Positions 51,109 to 60,474 of a DNA stretch of 64,000 bases are shown piece after piece (the first letter of the stretch is position 1; every line of letters starts with the position of its first letter). The stretch lies in the NCBI GenBank assembly GCA_002432805.1, contig DJGV01000007.1:1-64000 (forward strand). Direction: 5' to 3'. The DNA is from Fervidobacterium sp. UBA5837. GTDB lineage: Bacteria; Thermotogota; Thermotogae; Thermotogales; Fervidobacteriaceae. The notes below the pieces were generated by a model that searched no databases, was not told the origin of the DNA, and worked only from the letters and a program-made list of their open reading frames with translations. Position numbers and translations under genes: made by a program.

Positions 51109-51858
51109 TTAGGCGTCTTTGTTTCTAAAAATCATGTAAGAAACACTGATAAGCACTGATGAAACTAAGATGATACCGATTGTATAAGGAACGTCTATTG
51201 GACCATTTTCAAGCAAGTTTGAGCACATTGCGTAAGAATATGTGTTCAGAAATCTCAACGCCTTTATAAGACCAGCAGCTGTTGTTAATGCAATTGCTCC
51301 AAGTGAGGCCAAAACCGGCTTGACTTGGTCATTGAAAATTGTTGAAAATAGCATTCCAATACAATACCACAATATGCCAGCGAGCTCACTCTGTACAGTG
51401 GCCTTGAGATAAAAAGAGAAATCGTAATCCTTTACTGACACCAAAGAGTACAATGGTGGTAAAGAACTCGCTATGAATATTAAAATAACAGTTGCCAAAA
51501 ATCCGGACAGAAATTTGTCCACAAATACCTCTCTTCGAGACCTTCTGACAAGTAGGTATTCGATAGTTCCATTTTCAAATTCCCTTGCAAATAGTGGAAA
51601 TGCAATTATTACACCAATTATGGGTATCATTTGGCCGAAGTTTTTTCCGAACCATTGACTATTTATGTAAAAATTCCATTCCTTCAACCTTTCTGTAAAA
51701 CCTTTTGGCATAAGCTTTTCCAATGCCGGATTATCGGAATATCCTTCTAACATGGATGTAGTCAGGTTCTGAAATGGTGCAACAACGAAAAACAAGACTA
51801 TTACAATTGACAAAATTGATATGAACCTTGTCCGCATATCGTAGAGTTCTTTAGTCAT
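51109..51858 (-). CDS. ABC-2 type transporter permease
   Basis: This 249-residue membrane protein has about six helices. The segment FGQMIPIIGVIIAFPLFAREFENGTIEYLLVRRSRREVFVDKF is the ABC-2 signature region (E-N-G-T followed by a basic coupling patch). It partners the ATPase upstream, 14 bp away. The ATG follows GAGGTGAGGAC. The unit resembles GntR-regulated YtrA-type or antibiotic-resistance exporters; the substrate is unknown. Confidence 0.88.
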   Translation of the reverse strand: MTKELYDMRTRFISILSIVIVLFFVVAPFQNLTTSMLEGYSDNPALEKLMPKGFTERLKEWNFYINSQWFGKNFGQMIPIIGVIIAFPLFAREFENGTIEYLLVRRSRREVFVDKFLSGFLATVILIFIASSLPPLYSLVSVKDYDFSFYLKATVQSELAGILWYCIGMLFSTIFNDQVKPVLASLGAIALTTAAGLIKALRFLNTYSYAMCSNLLENGPIDVPYTIGIILVSSVLISVSYMIFRNKDA

Positions 51859-51872
51859 ATGTCCTCACCTCG

Positions 51873-52730
51873 TTAAGCCGTTTTATCTTGCTCTTGTGAT
51901 TTCTGACCAAGGACAAGTGCTTCAAACAAAACTTCAAATGGTACTGGCTGGAAATCCAGATGTCGTTCTTGAGCATATGCTTTCTTGACTATATAGATAT
52001 CTTCGTTTTCTGTGCTCTTGTACAAATACCCATCTATCTCTGGTACAGTTGAAGATTTGGATTTAGATCTTTCAATCGTCACTGCGCAAAAACTTTCCTT
52101 TATATCGTCTAAGTAACCGATTTCTAAGATCCGACCTTGATGCATTATCGCAACCTTGTCTGCAACTCTTTCAACCTCACTGAGTATGTGACTCGTATAG
52201 AAAACGGTACCACCTTCCAATGGAATGGCTTTTATCATATCCAAGATTCTATTTCTAACCACAGGGTCTAATCCCCAAGTTGGTTCATCAAAAATATACA
52301 AATCAGCTTTCTGAGATAATACTAGAGAAAGGTACAACTGCGTTTTCTGACCGTTTGAAAGACTTAGAACACGCTCATTCTCTGGTATTTTGAACTCATT
52401 TATGTATTTCAAACATTTATTTTCATCGAAATCCTGTGTTATACTTTTTGTTATCTCGATCATCTTCTTCACTTTGTAGCTACCGTACAAATCTTTACCC
52501 TCTGGAACATAGGCAATTTTGTACTTACCGTTGTAAGTTATGTTTCCTGAATTTTTCTTGCACAATCCGAGTATGCATCTTATCGTCGTAGTCTTTCCCG
52601 CACCGTTTAGTCCAAGTAAAGCAAAGATATCACCCTCTTGAACTTCAAAAGAAACACCATTGACAGCTTTAATAACGCTTTTTCTACCATAGTCATAGTA
52701 CTTGTGCAAATTCTCAACTTTCAGTATCAA
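51873..52730 (-). CDS. ABC transporter ATP-binding protein (ABC-2 system)
   Basis: This ATPase of about 285 residues has Walker A GLNGAGKTTTIRC, a signature LSNGQKTQ in place of LSGGQ, Walker B LYIFDEPTWGLDP and switch His TSHILSE. The Q-loop region is YKIAYVPEGKDLYGS, with Glu where Gln is usual, as in some YtrB-like members. I use TTG 52730, six bases after GGAGGTG; it overlaps the GntR gene's last 17 bp. The C-terminal 60 residues are a substrate- or partner-specific extension. Confidence 0.9.
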   Translation of the reverse strand: MILKVENLHKYYDYGRKSVIKAVNGVSFEVQEGDIFALLGLNGAGKTTTIRCILGLCKKNSGNITYNGKYKIAYVPEGKDLYGSYKVKKMIEITKSITQDFDENKCLKYINEFKIPENERVLSLSNGQKTQLYLSLVLSQKADLYIFDEPTWGLDPVVRNRILDMIKAIPLEGGTVFYTSHILSEVERVADKVAIMHQGRILEIGYLDDIKESFCAVTIERSKSKSSTVPEIDGYLYKSTENEDIYIVKKAYAQERHLDFQPVPFEVLFEALVLGQKSQEQDKTA

Positions 52731-53103
52731 ACTCCTCACCTCCGTTGCCACTGTAAACCTTCTTCACAACTTCAATCAACTCATTCTGCTTAATGCCAGA
52801 AGCCTTGCACTTTCTCAACAATTTCAACAACTCGTCTTTCAATTCTTCCCTAATTTGCTCACTCTGTACACCTACAACTACGTATCCCTCACCTCGCTGT
52901 GGCCTTATCACACCATCAATTTCAAGCTCTCTGTAGGCCCTTGCTACAGTGTTAATGTTGACTCCAATATCTTTGGCAAGGTTTCTTATGGACGGGATGT
53001 AATCGCCAGTTTTGAGCTTCCCACTTAAAATAGATGCCTTTATGTTATCTTTAATTTGAACATACACCGGTGTATGAGAACTAAAGTCTATGGAAAACCA
53101 CAT
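52714..53103 (-). CDS. GntR-family transcriptional regulator, YtrA subfamily
   Basis: This 129-residue repressor has the winged helix-turn-helix YVQIKDNIKASILSGKLKTG and YIPSIRNLAKDIGVNINTVA then RAYRELEIDGVIRPQRGEGYVV, followed by the short two-helix YtrA-type tail. It is first in the operon with an ABC-2 exporter, an arrangement typical of autoregulated transport genes. The ATG at 53103 follows AGAGGTG. A 24-bp inverted repeat sits on its own promoter. Confidence 0.93.
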   Translation of the reverse strand: MWFSIDFSSHTPVYVQIKDNIKASILSGKLKTGDYIPSIRNLAKDIGVNINTVARAYRELEIDGVIRPQRGEGYVVVGVQSEQIREELKDELLKLLRKCKASGIKQNELIEVVKKVYSGNGGEEFDTES

Positions 53104-53145
53104 TGAAAACACCTCTTCACTTCAATAATGCAGAAATAATCAATC

Positions 53146-53183
53146 ACTGTACTATTATACTATTACAGTAGATGGATTGTCAA
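53146..53183 (-). promoter_or_regulatory. GntR operon promoter with operator
   Basis: On the minus strand TTGACA (53183-53178) and TATAAT (53159-53154) are both perfect consensus boxes, 18 bp apart. The arms ACTGTA (53146-53151) and TACAGT (53164-53169) are an exact inverted repeat enclosing the -10. This is the expected site for the GntR repressor encoded next, which would block RNA polymerase. Confidence 0.85.
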
Positions 53184-53205
53184 GATGTCTGTGTTATGCT
53201 TTTAA

Positions 53206-53244
53206 AAAAATCCCTCAGCGGCCAATGGTCACTGAGGGATTTTT
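53206..53244. terminator. Bidirectional terminator after the FtsX-type gene
   Basis: AAATCCCTCAG (ending 53217) pairs with CTGAGGGATTT (from 53232), with A and T runs on the two sides. It ends the minus-strand permease gene and insulates the GntR promoter. Confidence 0.9.
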
Positions 53245-53280
53245 ATACTTTGTTAATTACTATATTTACTATTCACTACA

Positions 53281-55908
53281 TCAATCGTAAACTCTCAAAG
53301 CCTCTGATGGGGGGATGTTTTTGGAAATACTAGCAGGTATCATTACAAAACCTGTTGTGATCAAGAAAACGCTTACTATAGTAAGGAACACCTGCCAAAA
53401 TGGTACAGAGATTTTGAATGATGAAATAGCTGGAGATATGAAGGTCTTTAAATCAGTTATTATAAAAGTGCTCGATATGATTCCAACTAAAGTTGCCATT
53501 GTGACGATCATCAGCGCCTCATAAATGAACATCCTGAAAACTACACTACTTTTGGCTCCAACTGCACGTAACATGCCTATTTCTCTTTTGCGAGAGTAGA
53601 CGTTTCTGAATGTTATAATTGCAAGGCCCGCAAATCCTGCTATGAATCCGAGATAAAACAGTTGGAGTGCCATGTTAACGAGGCTATCGACAGATGCATA
53701 CATCTTTTCAATTTCTCCTGTCACGTAGAATGCTCCGTCGAATTTCTTTGTTACAAACTCTTGAGCTGCCAAAGCTGTTTTGGAGTCCTTTATGATTCCA
53801 GCATACCCATTTATGGAACCAAACAGTTTTTTATCTTTCCATATCACCAGACCACCTAACGGCAGTAATATTTCCTCAGTAGAATAGGTCCCAAGCACTG
53901 TAAATTCATCTGTAATCCTGGGAGATATACCTGGTAAGATTCCTTTCAATGTGATTTGTGCTTTTTCATTTTGCTTTGAATTCAACTTGATTTCATCGGA
54001 TAAATAGACTGATTTATCAGGTATCTTACTTGGGTCAGTTTTCTGCAGTTCTTTCATTATCTTGTCAGACGGTAACTTCAGATTTCTCAATATCTCGGAA
54101 TCAGAGATTATGAATGTGTACTTCTCCTCGTTGTTTCCTACCTGTCCTTCGACAAGTTGAATTGGAACAAGTGTATCAAAGTTTGCAGTGAATGTTGCAT
54201 CGTTGAGATATTTGTAAGATCCAAAGAAGCTCTTTATTGGATTTTCGGCGATGATGAAGTTGTATCCAAAGGCACCTTCTTGTTTCTTTGAATCAATGAA
54301 TTTGTTTATACTGTACGGAATTATCGCACTAACGAGTATCAGTACGAGTGTTACAGAATAAATAACGAATATGGTAAAGTTCCTCATCTTGTGTTTATCT
54401 ATGTATGAAAGTGCTAAGACTAATGAAACGCTCTTGAATTTCTCAAGCAAGGCCTTTAAATATGGTATAAACGCAAACACTATGTACACACTGGCAATGA
54501 GGAAGAATCCTGCCCTGGCAAGAAAACTAGATGCACTGCCACTGCCCAAATTTGGAATTATTGCGGCAATGATTGATACACCATAAACCAACATAACAAT
54601 CGTTTCATGATAGAACAATGGCACTAAAGATAAAAACAGTAGAGCACTGTACAACGGGGAGACACTGTAAAGTGCTGCAACAACTAGCAATCCTAGGATA
54701 AATAGCCATATCTTTTTCTTTTCTGATTTTTTCGTAGGTTCGGCCATCCTGCCGTTGTAAAGGTCGGCCGGTGAAGTTTGCGAAAATTGCACGCTGCGAT
54801 AGGCAAGTATGATTATTGGTACAATCATTGCTATGAGTACTGCTGTTATTATACTATTCATAGTTACCATATATGGTATTTTATCTTGAACGGATATGAA
54901 TAGGTCATCTTGCTGCACATTCAATGAATTCATACGATAAACTAACAATCTTCCAAACCCAACGCCCATGAGCGCGCCAACGATTTCTGAAATTATCAAG
55001 TACAGTAAACCTTCTATGAAGAGAATTGAAAACATTTTGTGTCGCGAGTACCCAATGGCTCTTAGAACTCCCAGCGATGATTTCCTTTCCTCGGAGATAA
55101 TCCCGAAGAATGAAGAGATGAAGAGAAAACTGGAGAGCACTGAAAAACCAGAAAAGCCGATGAAGAGATAACTGATTATCTTATTCAACGGTGATGATTG
55201 TAAATCATATTTTGCAGCCTTTACTCTAATTGTCCCTTCTTTACTCAAATTCTGTGCAAGGACTCCTTGAGAATCTATCGGTAAAGAAGTGGAAGCAAAA
55301 TATGTGTTTGGTACGTTCAATGGATATATTCCAAGTTCTTTGAATAGATCTTCTGGAAGGAATATCGTTCCATTGGCCGAAGCATTTTCTCCACGGAAGT
55401 TCAACTCATTTTCTCCAAGTGCTTCGATCTTTACTGTATATTCTCCAGTAGATGTGACTATGCCTATTTCACTCCCAACTTTTAATCCAAAACTTCTAGC
55501 AGTGTCAGCACTTATCGTTATCTTGTTTACATCACTACCTATGAACTTCTTGAACTCAGAAGTGAGAGGAATCGCAAAAAGATCCATATACTTGCCATTA
55601 ATCTGTGCCGTTATCTGTGCCATTTCGACTGAAGCAAATTTCGTAATATCGGGGTTATTGCTTAAAAGTGTGTTTATTTTCTCAACGTCTAAACCCTTGG
55701 GAAAATATATAGTGTCCGATTTGTCCTTGATTATTAAGTCTATGCTTCCAAAGTTCTTCTCTACTTTATCTTTTAGGTATATACCTACGGAATCCCCCAA
55801 CGAAAGGCCACCGACTAATAGCATGGTGGCCACCATAGTTCCTAATATTGCAAGTAATCCCACTTTCCAATGCTTTGAGAAGTTTCTGAATGCTATTTTA
55901 AATGTCAT
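53281..55908 (-). CDS. FtsX/MacB-type ABC transporter permease with two FtsX domains
   Basis: This 875-residue protein has an N-terminal helix (LLAILGTMVATMLLVGGLSL), a large extracytoplasmic MacB-like domain (about 45-250), an FtsX domain near 250-380 (SFFGIISEERKSSLGVLRAIGYSRHKMF), central helices near 400-530, a second extracytoplasmic domain and a final FtsX domain (NVYSRKREIGMLRAVGAKSSVVF) near 750-870. Such permeases export lipoproteins or lipids or act as mechanotransmitters. The matching ATPase gene is not adjacent. It follows rpoD by 35 bp and may be cotranscribed. The ATG has GGAG ten bases upstream. Confidence 0.9.
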   Translation of the reverse strand: MTFKIAFRNFSKHWKVGLLAILGTMVATMLLVGGLSLGDSVGIYLKDKVEKNFGSIDLIIKDKSDTIYFPKGLDVEKINTLLSNNPDITKFASVEMAQITAQINGKYMDLFAIPLTSEFKKFIGSDVNKITISADTARSFGLKVGSEIGIVTSTGEYTVKIEALGENELNFRGENASANGTIFLPEDLFKELGIYPLNVPNTYFASTSLPIDSQGVLAQNLSKEGTIRVKAAKYDLQSSPLNKIISYLFIGFSGFSVLSSFLFISSFFGIISEERKSSLGVLRAIGYSRHKMFSILFIEGLLYLIISEIVGALMGVGFGRLLVYRMNSLNVQQDDLFISVQDKIPYMVTMNSIITAVLIAMIVPIIILAYRSVQFSQTSPADLYNGRMAEPTKKSEKKKIWLFILGLLVVAALYSVSPLYSALLFLSLVPLFYHETIVMLVYGVSIIAAIIPNLGSGSASSFLARAGFFLIASVYIVFAFIPYLKALLEKFKSVSLVLALSYIDKHKMRNFTIFVIYSVTLVLILVSAIIPYSINKFIDSKKQEGAFGYNFIIAENPIKSFFGSYKYLNDATFTANFDTLVPIQLVEGQVGNNEEKYTFIISDSEILRNLKLPSDKIMKELQKTDPSKIPDKSVYLSDEIKLNSKQNEKAQITLKGILPGISPRITDEFTVLGTYSTEEILLPLGGLVIWKDKKLFGSINGYAGIIKDSKTALAAQEFVTKKFDGAFYVTGEIEKMYASVDSLVNMALQLFYLGFIAGFAGLAIITFRNVYSRKREIGMLRAVGAKSSVVFRMFIYEALMIVTMATLVGIISSTFIITDLKTFISPAISSFKISVPFWQVFLTIVSVFLITTGFVMIPASISKNIPPSEALRVYD

Positions 55909-55943
55909 TTTATCACAACTCCAGTGCTGATTTCAGCTAATAC

Positions 55944-57062
55944 TCATTCCTCTTCAGTCAGTTTTTGAAGTAATCTCAGGTATCTACTTCTCGATGGATG
56001 ACGTAATTTTCTCAATGCCTTTACTTCGATTTGCCTGATTCTCTCGCGTGTGACACCAAAATACTGTCCGACTTCTTCAAGTGTCTTGGGTTTCCCATCC
56101 AATATACCGTATCTCATCTTGAGAACCATCTTCTCTCTGTCGTTAAGTGTTTCAAGTAACTTGTCTATCTCTTCTTTCATGAGCATCCTTACAGCCTCAC
56201 GCTTCGGTGAACCAACACTTTCATCTGCAACAAAATCCCCCATTGCGGAATCGTCTTCTTCACCTACAGGGGTTTCAAGTGATAGCGTCTCTGGAGCTGC
56301 TTGGAGTATTTCCTCGATCTTGTCTATCGGTTTACTCACCTGATCAGCTATGTATTCTATTGCTGGCTCTTCGCCATGTTCCTGTATGTATTCCCTCTTT
56401 ATCTTCTGAATCTTGTTGATCGTCTCCACCATGTGGACTGGTATCCTTATTGTTCTAGCCTGATCAGCGATTGCACGTGTAATAGCCTGCCTAATCCACC
56501 ATGTTGCATACGTTGAGAATTTGTATCCCTTTTCCCAATCAAACTTTTCAACAGCCTTTATCAATCCCAAACTTCCTTCTTGAATGAGATCAAGAAATGA
56601 GAGTCCTTTACCTAAGTATCTCTTTGCCATGCTAACAACCAATCTTAAATTCGATATGATGAGCTCTTCCTTTGCCCTTTCGTCACCTCGTTGAGCCATT
56701 TGGGCTAATCTCTTCTCTTCAGATGGTGTCAAGAGCCTTATTTTTCCTATGTCTCTCAAATACATTTTTATAAGGTCTTTGGGTTCAGTACTATCGAATA
56801 TCTCAGGGCTTTCAGCTAAGTATGCCTTGACTTCTTCTTCAATGTTCATCAAGTCGGTGGTATCTCGTATCTCTATTTTGTCCTTTTCCAACGTTTCGTA
56901 TACCTGGTCAAGAAAATTTCCGTCAAAAGCGTCCAAATCTCCCGGTGGAAAAGTTCTATCGATATCATCGTAAGTTATGTATCCCTTACGTTTCCCAAGT
57001 TCCAGAAGTTTCTCCAACTTCTTCTGAAGTTCTGTGGTTTCTTTTACCGCAGTTTTAGACAC
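55944..57062 (-). CDS. rpoD: Housekeeping RNA polymerase sigma factor (sigma-70/SigA)
   Basis: This 372-residue primary sigma factor has region 1.2 (DLIKMYLRDIGKIRLLTPSEEKRLA), region 2 (LIISNLRLVVSMAKRYLGKG with SFLDLIQEGSLGLIKAVEKF and KFSTYATWWIRQAITRAIAD), region 3, and region 4.2 helix-turn-helix TLEEVGQYFGVTRERIRQIE. The N-terminal 1.1-like part is short. The GTG start follows GGAGGTG. It lies 16 bp after dnaG, the order of the macromolecular-synthesis cluster. Confidence 0.96.
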   Translation of the reverse strand: MSKTAVKETTELQKKLEKLLELGKRKGYITYDDIDRTFPPGDLDAFDGNFLDQVYETLEKDKIEIRDTTDLMNIEEEVKAYLAESPEIFDSTEPKDLIKMYLRDIGKIRLLTPSEEKRLAQMAQRGDERAKEELIISNLRLVVSMAKRYLGKGLSFLDLIQEGSLGLIKAVEKFDWEKGYKFSTYATWWIRQAITRAIADQARTIRIPVHMVETINKIQKIKREYIQEHGEEPAIEYIADQVSKPIDKIEEILQAAPETLSLETPVGEEDDSAMGDFVADESVGSPKREAVRMLMKEEIDKLLETLNDREKMVLKMRYGILDGKPKTLEEVGQYFGVTRERIRQIEVKALRKLRHPSRSRYLRLLQKLTEEE

Positions 57063-57078
57063 AAAAACACCTCCTCAT

Positions 57079-58788
57079 TCAGTTTGAGGACCTCTTTATT
57101 TTTTCCTTTTGTTTTATTAATTCTATACGAGCTTTTAATAGTATGCGCTTTTCATCTTCATTTTGCGTCTTCCCTATAAGCGCATCTATTTCCATAATCC
57201 TTTTGTCTATCTTCCTAATTTCTAGTTCTCTTTTTACCGACTGGATCACTTTATCGTCGATTGGAACATCTATTTTGTCGAGTGACGACTTCACAATTTT
57301 CATCATATCTTTAGACAATTGATCCTCCAAATCGTTCAAATCTTTTGCAATTAAGAAAAATTCTCTAACGTTTCCTTCCAGTAGGTCTGGAGAAAATTCT
57401 AATTGTTTGAACAATTCTGGATAATTATAGTAGATGTACACCAAATAATCTTCTAAGGATGGCAGTGAGGGCCCTCGAGAATCGACCTTTCGTATTTGTT
57501 TCTCTTGCGTGTTTGTAGATCTTTGTTCGTTACTGTTGCTCAGTTGCTGAAAAGATGAGTGAAGCATGGTACTCACCTTGGACCTTTCTATGCCAGTTAG
57601 CACGGAAATTCTATCGTGAAAGTTATCAAGTATCTTCGCATTTCTTGAAAACACACTTTCCCAATAGCTTACAGCCTTCAAGAACGAATTGACACCGTTT
57701 GGATTGGAGAGGTCGTACATTTTCGAAAATAGGTTTACAACGTATACCTCTGAGCTCAGTGCAGAATCAAGCACGTTCAGTAAACCTTGCGAACCAAATT
57801 TGTGGAATGTCTCATCAGCATCTTTTGCCTGGTCAAATGCGGCGACTACAACGTTGAATCCATCTGGAATAAGTAATTCTATGTTCTTCTGTGCTGCTTT
57901 GATACCTGCATTATCACTATCAAAGGCTAATATGAAGTTAGATGTGTATTTTCTCAATTTCGATATGTGGGTCTTACTCAAAGTAGTTCCCAACGTTGCA
58001 ACAGCATTTTTGATACCGGCTCTGTGAAATGCCAATGCGTCAAAATAGCCCTCACATATGACTACGTAATCCATTTCTTTCATGTATTCTTTAGCAACAT
58101 TGAACATGAAAAGCACGGAAGATTTCTTGAAAACGAACGTCTCTTGAGAGTTTATGTACTTCGGGATACCATCACCAACTAATCTGCCGCCGAATGCTAT
58201 TACCTTTCCAAAGTCATCTTTAATTGGAATCACTATCCTACCAGAAAACGGATCGCTGTACGAAAAGCCAAATGACGCGAGTCTTTCTTTATCTACTCCC
58301 AACTTGTTTGCAGCGAGCTGTGGAATGTTGGAATTCACTGGTGAGAATCCGAATTCGTAAAGTGATATTTCTCTTTTTGAAAATCCACGTCTTTCGAGAT
58401 ATTCGATGACGTTTTGAGCACTTTCCAATTTCGATTTATACTGTTCGTGAAGGAGTTTGTAGAATTCGTAGTAAAGGGCCTTGGATGAATCCTCTTGCGA
58501 GAAGTCTACTTTCATACCTATTCTTGAAGCAAGTTTCTGAACTGCCTCTACGTATGATAAGTTCTCGAGCTTTTCAATGAACTTTATTACATCGCCACTC
58601 TCACCACATCCAAAACAATGGTACATCTTTCGAGAGGTGTTAACGTAAAAAGAGGGTGACGTCTCTGTATGAAATGGGCACAGCCCTCTATAATTTGCAC
58701 CAACTTTCTGTAAACTCACGTATTCAGATATCACATCGACGATGTCACATTTTTCTTTTATTTTCTCTATAACTTCTCTTGATATCAT
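57079..58788 (-). CDS. dnaG: DNA primase
   Basis: This 569-residue primase has the CHC2 zinc finger CPFHTETSPSFYV...YHCFGCG near 38-62, the TOPRIM core with YVVICEGYFDALAF near 245 and FILAFDSDNAGIKAA near 295, and a C-terminal helical helicase-interaction domain that is the least conserved. It synthesises RNA primers for replication. It sits between the ribosomal genes and rpoD, as in many bacteria. Confidence 0.95.
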   Translation of the reverse strand: MISREVIEKIKEKCDIVDVISEYVSLQKVGANYRGLCPFHTETSPSFYVNTSRKMYHCFGCGESGDVIKFIEKLENLSYVEAVQKLASRIGMKVDFSQEDSSKALYYEFYKLLHEQYKSKLESAQNVIEYLERRGFSKREISLYEFGFSPVNSNIPQLAANKLGVDKERLASFGFSYSDPFSGRIVIPIKDDFGKVIAFGGRLVGDGIPKYINSQETFVFKKSSVLFMFNVAKEYMKEMDYVVICEGYFDALAFHRAGIKNAVATLGTTLSKTHISKLRKYTSNFILAFDSDNAGIKAAQKNIELLIPDGFNVVVAAFDQAKDADETFHKFGSQGLLNVLDSALSSEVYVVNLFSKMYDLSNPNGVNSFLKAVSYWESVFSRNAKILDNFHDRISVLTGIERSKVSTMLHSSFQQLSNSNEQRSTNTQEKQIRKVDSRGPSLPSLEDYLVYIYYNYPELFKQLEFSPDLLEGNVREFFLIAKDLNDLEDQLSKDMMKIVKSSLDKIDVPIDDKVIQSVKRELEIRKIDKRIMEIDALIGKTQNEDEKRILLKARIELIKQKEKIKRSSN

Positions 58789-58880
58789 AACACCATCTCT
58801 TCTTTCAAAGTTTATGCTATGATGGATTTTTTCAGTTGTAATTATGAAGATATGTTTAAAGGCGTATCACATACAGTAAA

Positions 58881-58911
58881 CAAAAGCAGCAGATGGTAAG
58901 CCATCTGCTAC
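58881..58911 (-). terminator. Terminator of the rplU-rpsI ribosomal gene run
   Basis: AGCAGATGG and CCATCTGCT (58888-58896 and 58901-58909) pair around TAAG; on the minus strand a U-rich tail (CTTTTGTTT) follows. It lies about 50 bp after rpsI and before dnaG. Confidence 0.8.
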
Positions 58912-58958
58912 TAACTCATTCTCAGTTGATTGACACTTGATCCAAATAAAAAATGTAA

Positions 58959-59357
58959 TTAACGTTTGGAAAATTGTGGTGCCCTTCTTGCCTTTTTGAG
59001 ACCGTATTTTTTTCTTTCGACCATTCTTGGATCTCTTGTAAGGAATCCGTTCTCCCTCAATGTCCCTTTCAAATCAGGATTGTAATTGAGTAACGCTCTT
59101 GCTATTCCGAGTCTTACTGCACCAGCTTGACCGTTCTTTCCTCCACCGATTACTCTGATGAGTACATCGAATGCACCTTCGAGTCCAACTGTCTTGAGTG
59201 GTTCGATTGCATGAAGTGTCCAGACTTTATTCTCAAAGTACTTATTGAAATCTTTGTATTCAACATCGTTGATTCTTATCTTTCCGTTTCCAGGTTTAAG
59301 GTAAACTCTGGCAGTTGATGTCTTTCTTCTACCAGTTCCCATGTAAATGTCTGCCAT
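58959..59357 (-). CDS. rpsI: 30S ribosomal protein S9
   Basis: This 132-residue protein opens GTGRRKTSTARVYLKPGNGKI and ends in the basic tail KKYGLKKARRAPQFSKR that reaches the decoding centre. VIGGGKNGQAGAVRLGIARALL is diagnostic. It follows rplM by 15 bp, the conserved L13-S9 pair. Confidence 0.97.
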   Translation of the reverse strand: MADIYMGTGRRKTSTARVYLKPGNGKIRINDVEYKDFNKYFENKVWTLHAIEPLKTVGLEGAFDVLIRVIGGGKNGQAGAVRLGIARALLNYNPDLKGTLRENGFLTRDPRMVERKKYGLKKARRAPQFSKR

Positions 59358-59372
59358 CTATTTCCCTCCTCC

Positions 59373-59816
59373 TCAAAGAAGCTCTATCTTCTCTGGTTTT
59401 TGTGCTTCGTGTGGATGATTGACGCCAGTGTAGACTTTTAATCTCTTGATTTGATGACTACCGAGTACGTTCTTCGGAAGCATTCGTTTAACAGCTAATT
59501 CAATGATCTGTTCTGGGTGCTTTTGCATCATTTCTTTAGCCGTACGAGATTTTAAGCCACCAGGATAACCTGAATGGTGATAATATACCTTTTGATCGAA
59601 TTTCTTTCCAGTTAACTTTACCTTATCTGCATTTATGACAACAACAAAATTACCGTTATCGATGTGTGGTGCCCAAGTTGGTTCGTTTTTCCCTTGAAGT
59701 AACAAAGAAATCCTTGTCGCTAGACGCCCAAGCGGCTTGTCGGTTGCGTCTACAAGATACCATTTCCTATCTACCTTTGGAAATGAAGTTTTCTGAACAG
59801 GTAATGGCCTTGCCAT
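59373..59816 (-). CDS. rplM: 50S ribosomal protein L13
   Basis: This 147-residue protein shows WYLVDATDKPLGRLATRISLLLQGK, YYHHSGYPGGLKSRTAKEMM and VKRMLPKNVLGSHQIKRLKVYTG. I use the ATG at 59816 behind GGGAGG, which gives the normal N-terminus MARPLPVQKTSF; a frame to 59846 only adds the leader. Confidence 0.97.
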   Translation of the reverse strand: MARPLPVQKTSFPKVDRKWYLVDATDKPLGRLATRISLLLQGKNEPTWAPHIDNGNFVVVINADKVKLTGKKFDQKVYYHHSGYPGGLKSRTAKEMMQKHPEQIIELAVKRMLPKNVLGSHQIKRLKVYTGVNHPHEAQKPEKIELL

Positions 59817-59870
59817 TGTCTTTCCTCCCTTCAAAATCAAACTCAATTTATTCTTTTTATTTTCTATTTC

Positions 59871-60398
59871 TCAATTCTCAAAAATCTTAGTTATGCGGAC
59901 TCTAACTAGACCATTTACAACAGAGTTTATCGTAAATTTGAGTACATTGAAACCAGCAATCCAAGGCAGTAGCTTCAACGTTTCCGCAAATGGTATCTTC
60001 CAATATACTGGGACAACAAACATGTTTAAGAGCGTCATAACTCCGCTTACAACTAGTACTCCAACTATGTATCCCAATATCTCAAAAGCTCTGTTTTTTC
60101 TCAATCTGTATATGTACAACACTGGAAGTACGTATGCAATCCCTGCAATGAAATCCATCGTTATGCCAATTATGTCTCCAGATTTCAGCAGATAAAATAG
60201 TACATCTTTTATGAGCAGTATTATCACGCCATCTAAAGGAGTAAAGATAAAGCCCGCCAACAATGCTAAGATGTCACTCGGATCATATTTGAGGAAATTT
60301 GCAGCTGGGAATATTGGAAATTCCAAGAACATGAGACCAGTTGCCAACGCTGACATTATACCTATCGTTGAAATCCGAGTAACAGAATTGTTTTTCAA
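59871..60398 (-). CDS. ribU: ECF transporter S component, riboflavin type
   Basis: This 175-residue membrane protein has six predicted helices. The stretch FPIFPAANFLKYDPSDILALLAGF is the substrate-binding mark of RibU S components, which take up riboflavin with the shared ECF module. The neighbourhood rplM-ribU-rpmA is one I associate with Thermotoga maritima, where RibU has been studied. No FMN riboswitch is visible, so expression is tied to the ribosomal run or read from within. The start is TTG 60398 behind AGGAGGAA. Confidence 0.85.
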   Translation of the reverse strand: MKNNSVTRISTIGIMSALATGLMFLEFPIFPAANFLKYDPSDILALLAGFIFTPLDGVIILLIKDVLFYLLKSGDIIGITMDFIAGIAYVLPVLYIYRLRKNRAFEILGYIVGVLVVSGVMTLLNMFVVPVYWKIPFAETLKLLPWIAGFNVLKFTINSVVNGLVRVRITKIFEN

Positions 60399-60474
60399 AT
60401 CGATATTCCTCCTTTTATCAGATGTCTGAAAGCTTGCTTAATAACTCGATGCGCTATTTGCATCTTGCCATACA

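Noticed and set aside
55289..55930. 213-codon plus-strand frame
   Set aside because: Fully antisense to the FtsX-type permease; no ribosome site, no recognisable domain, composition mirrors the real gene.
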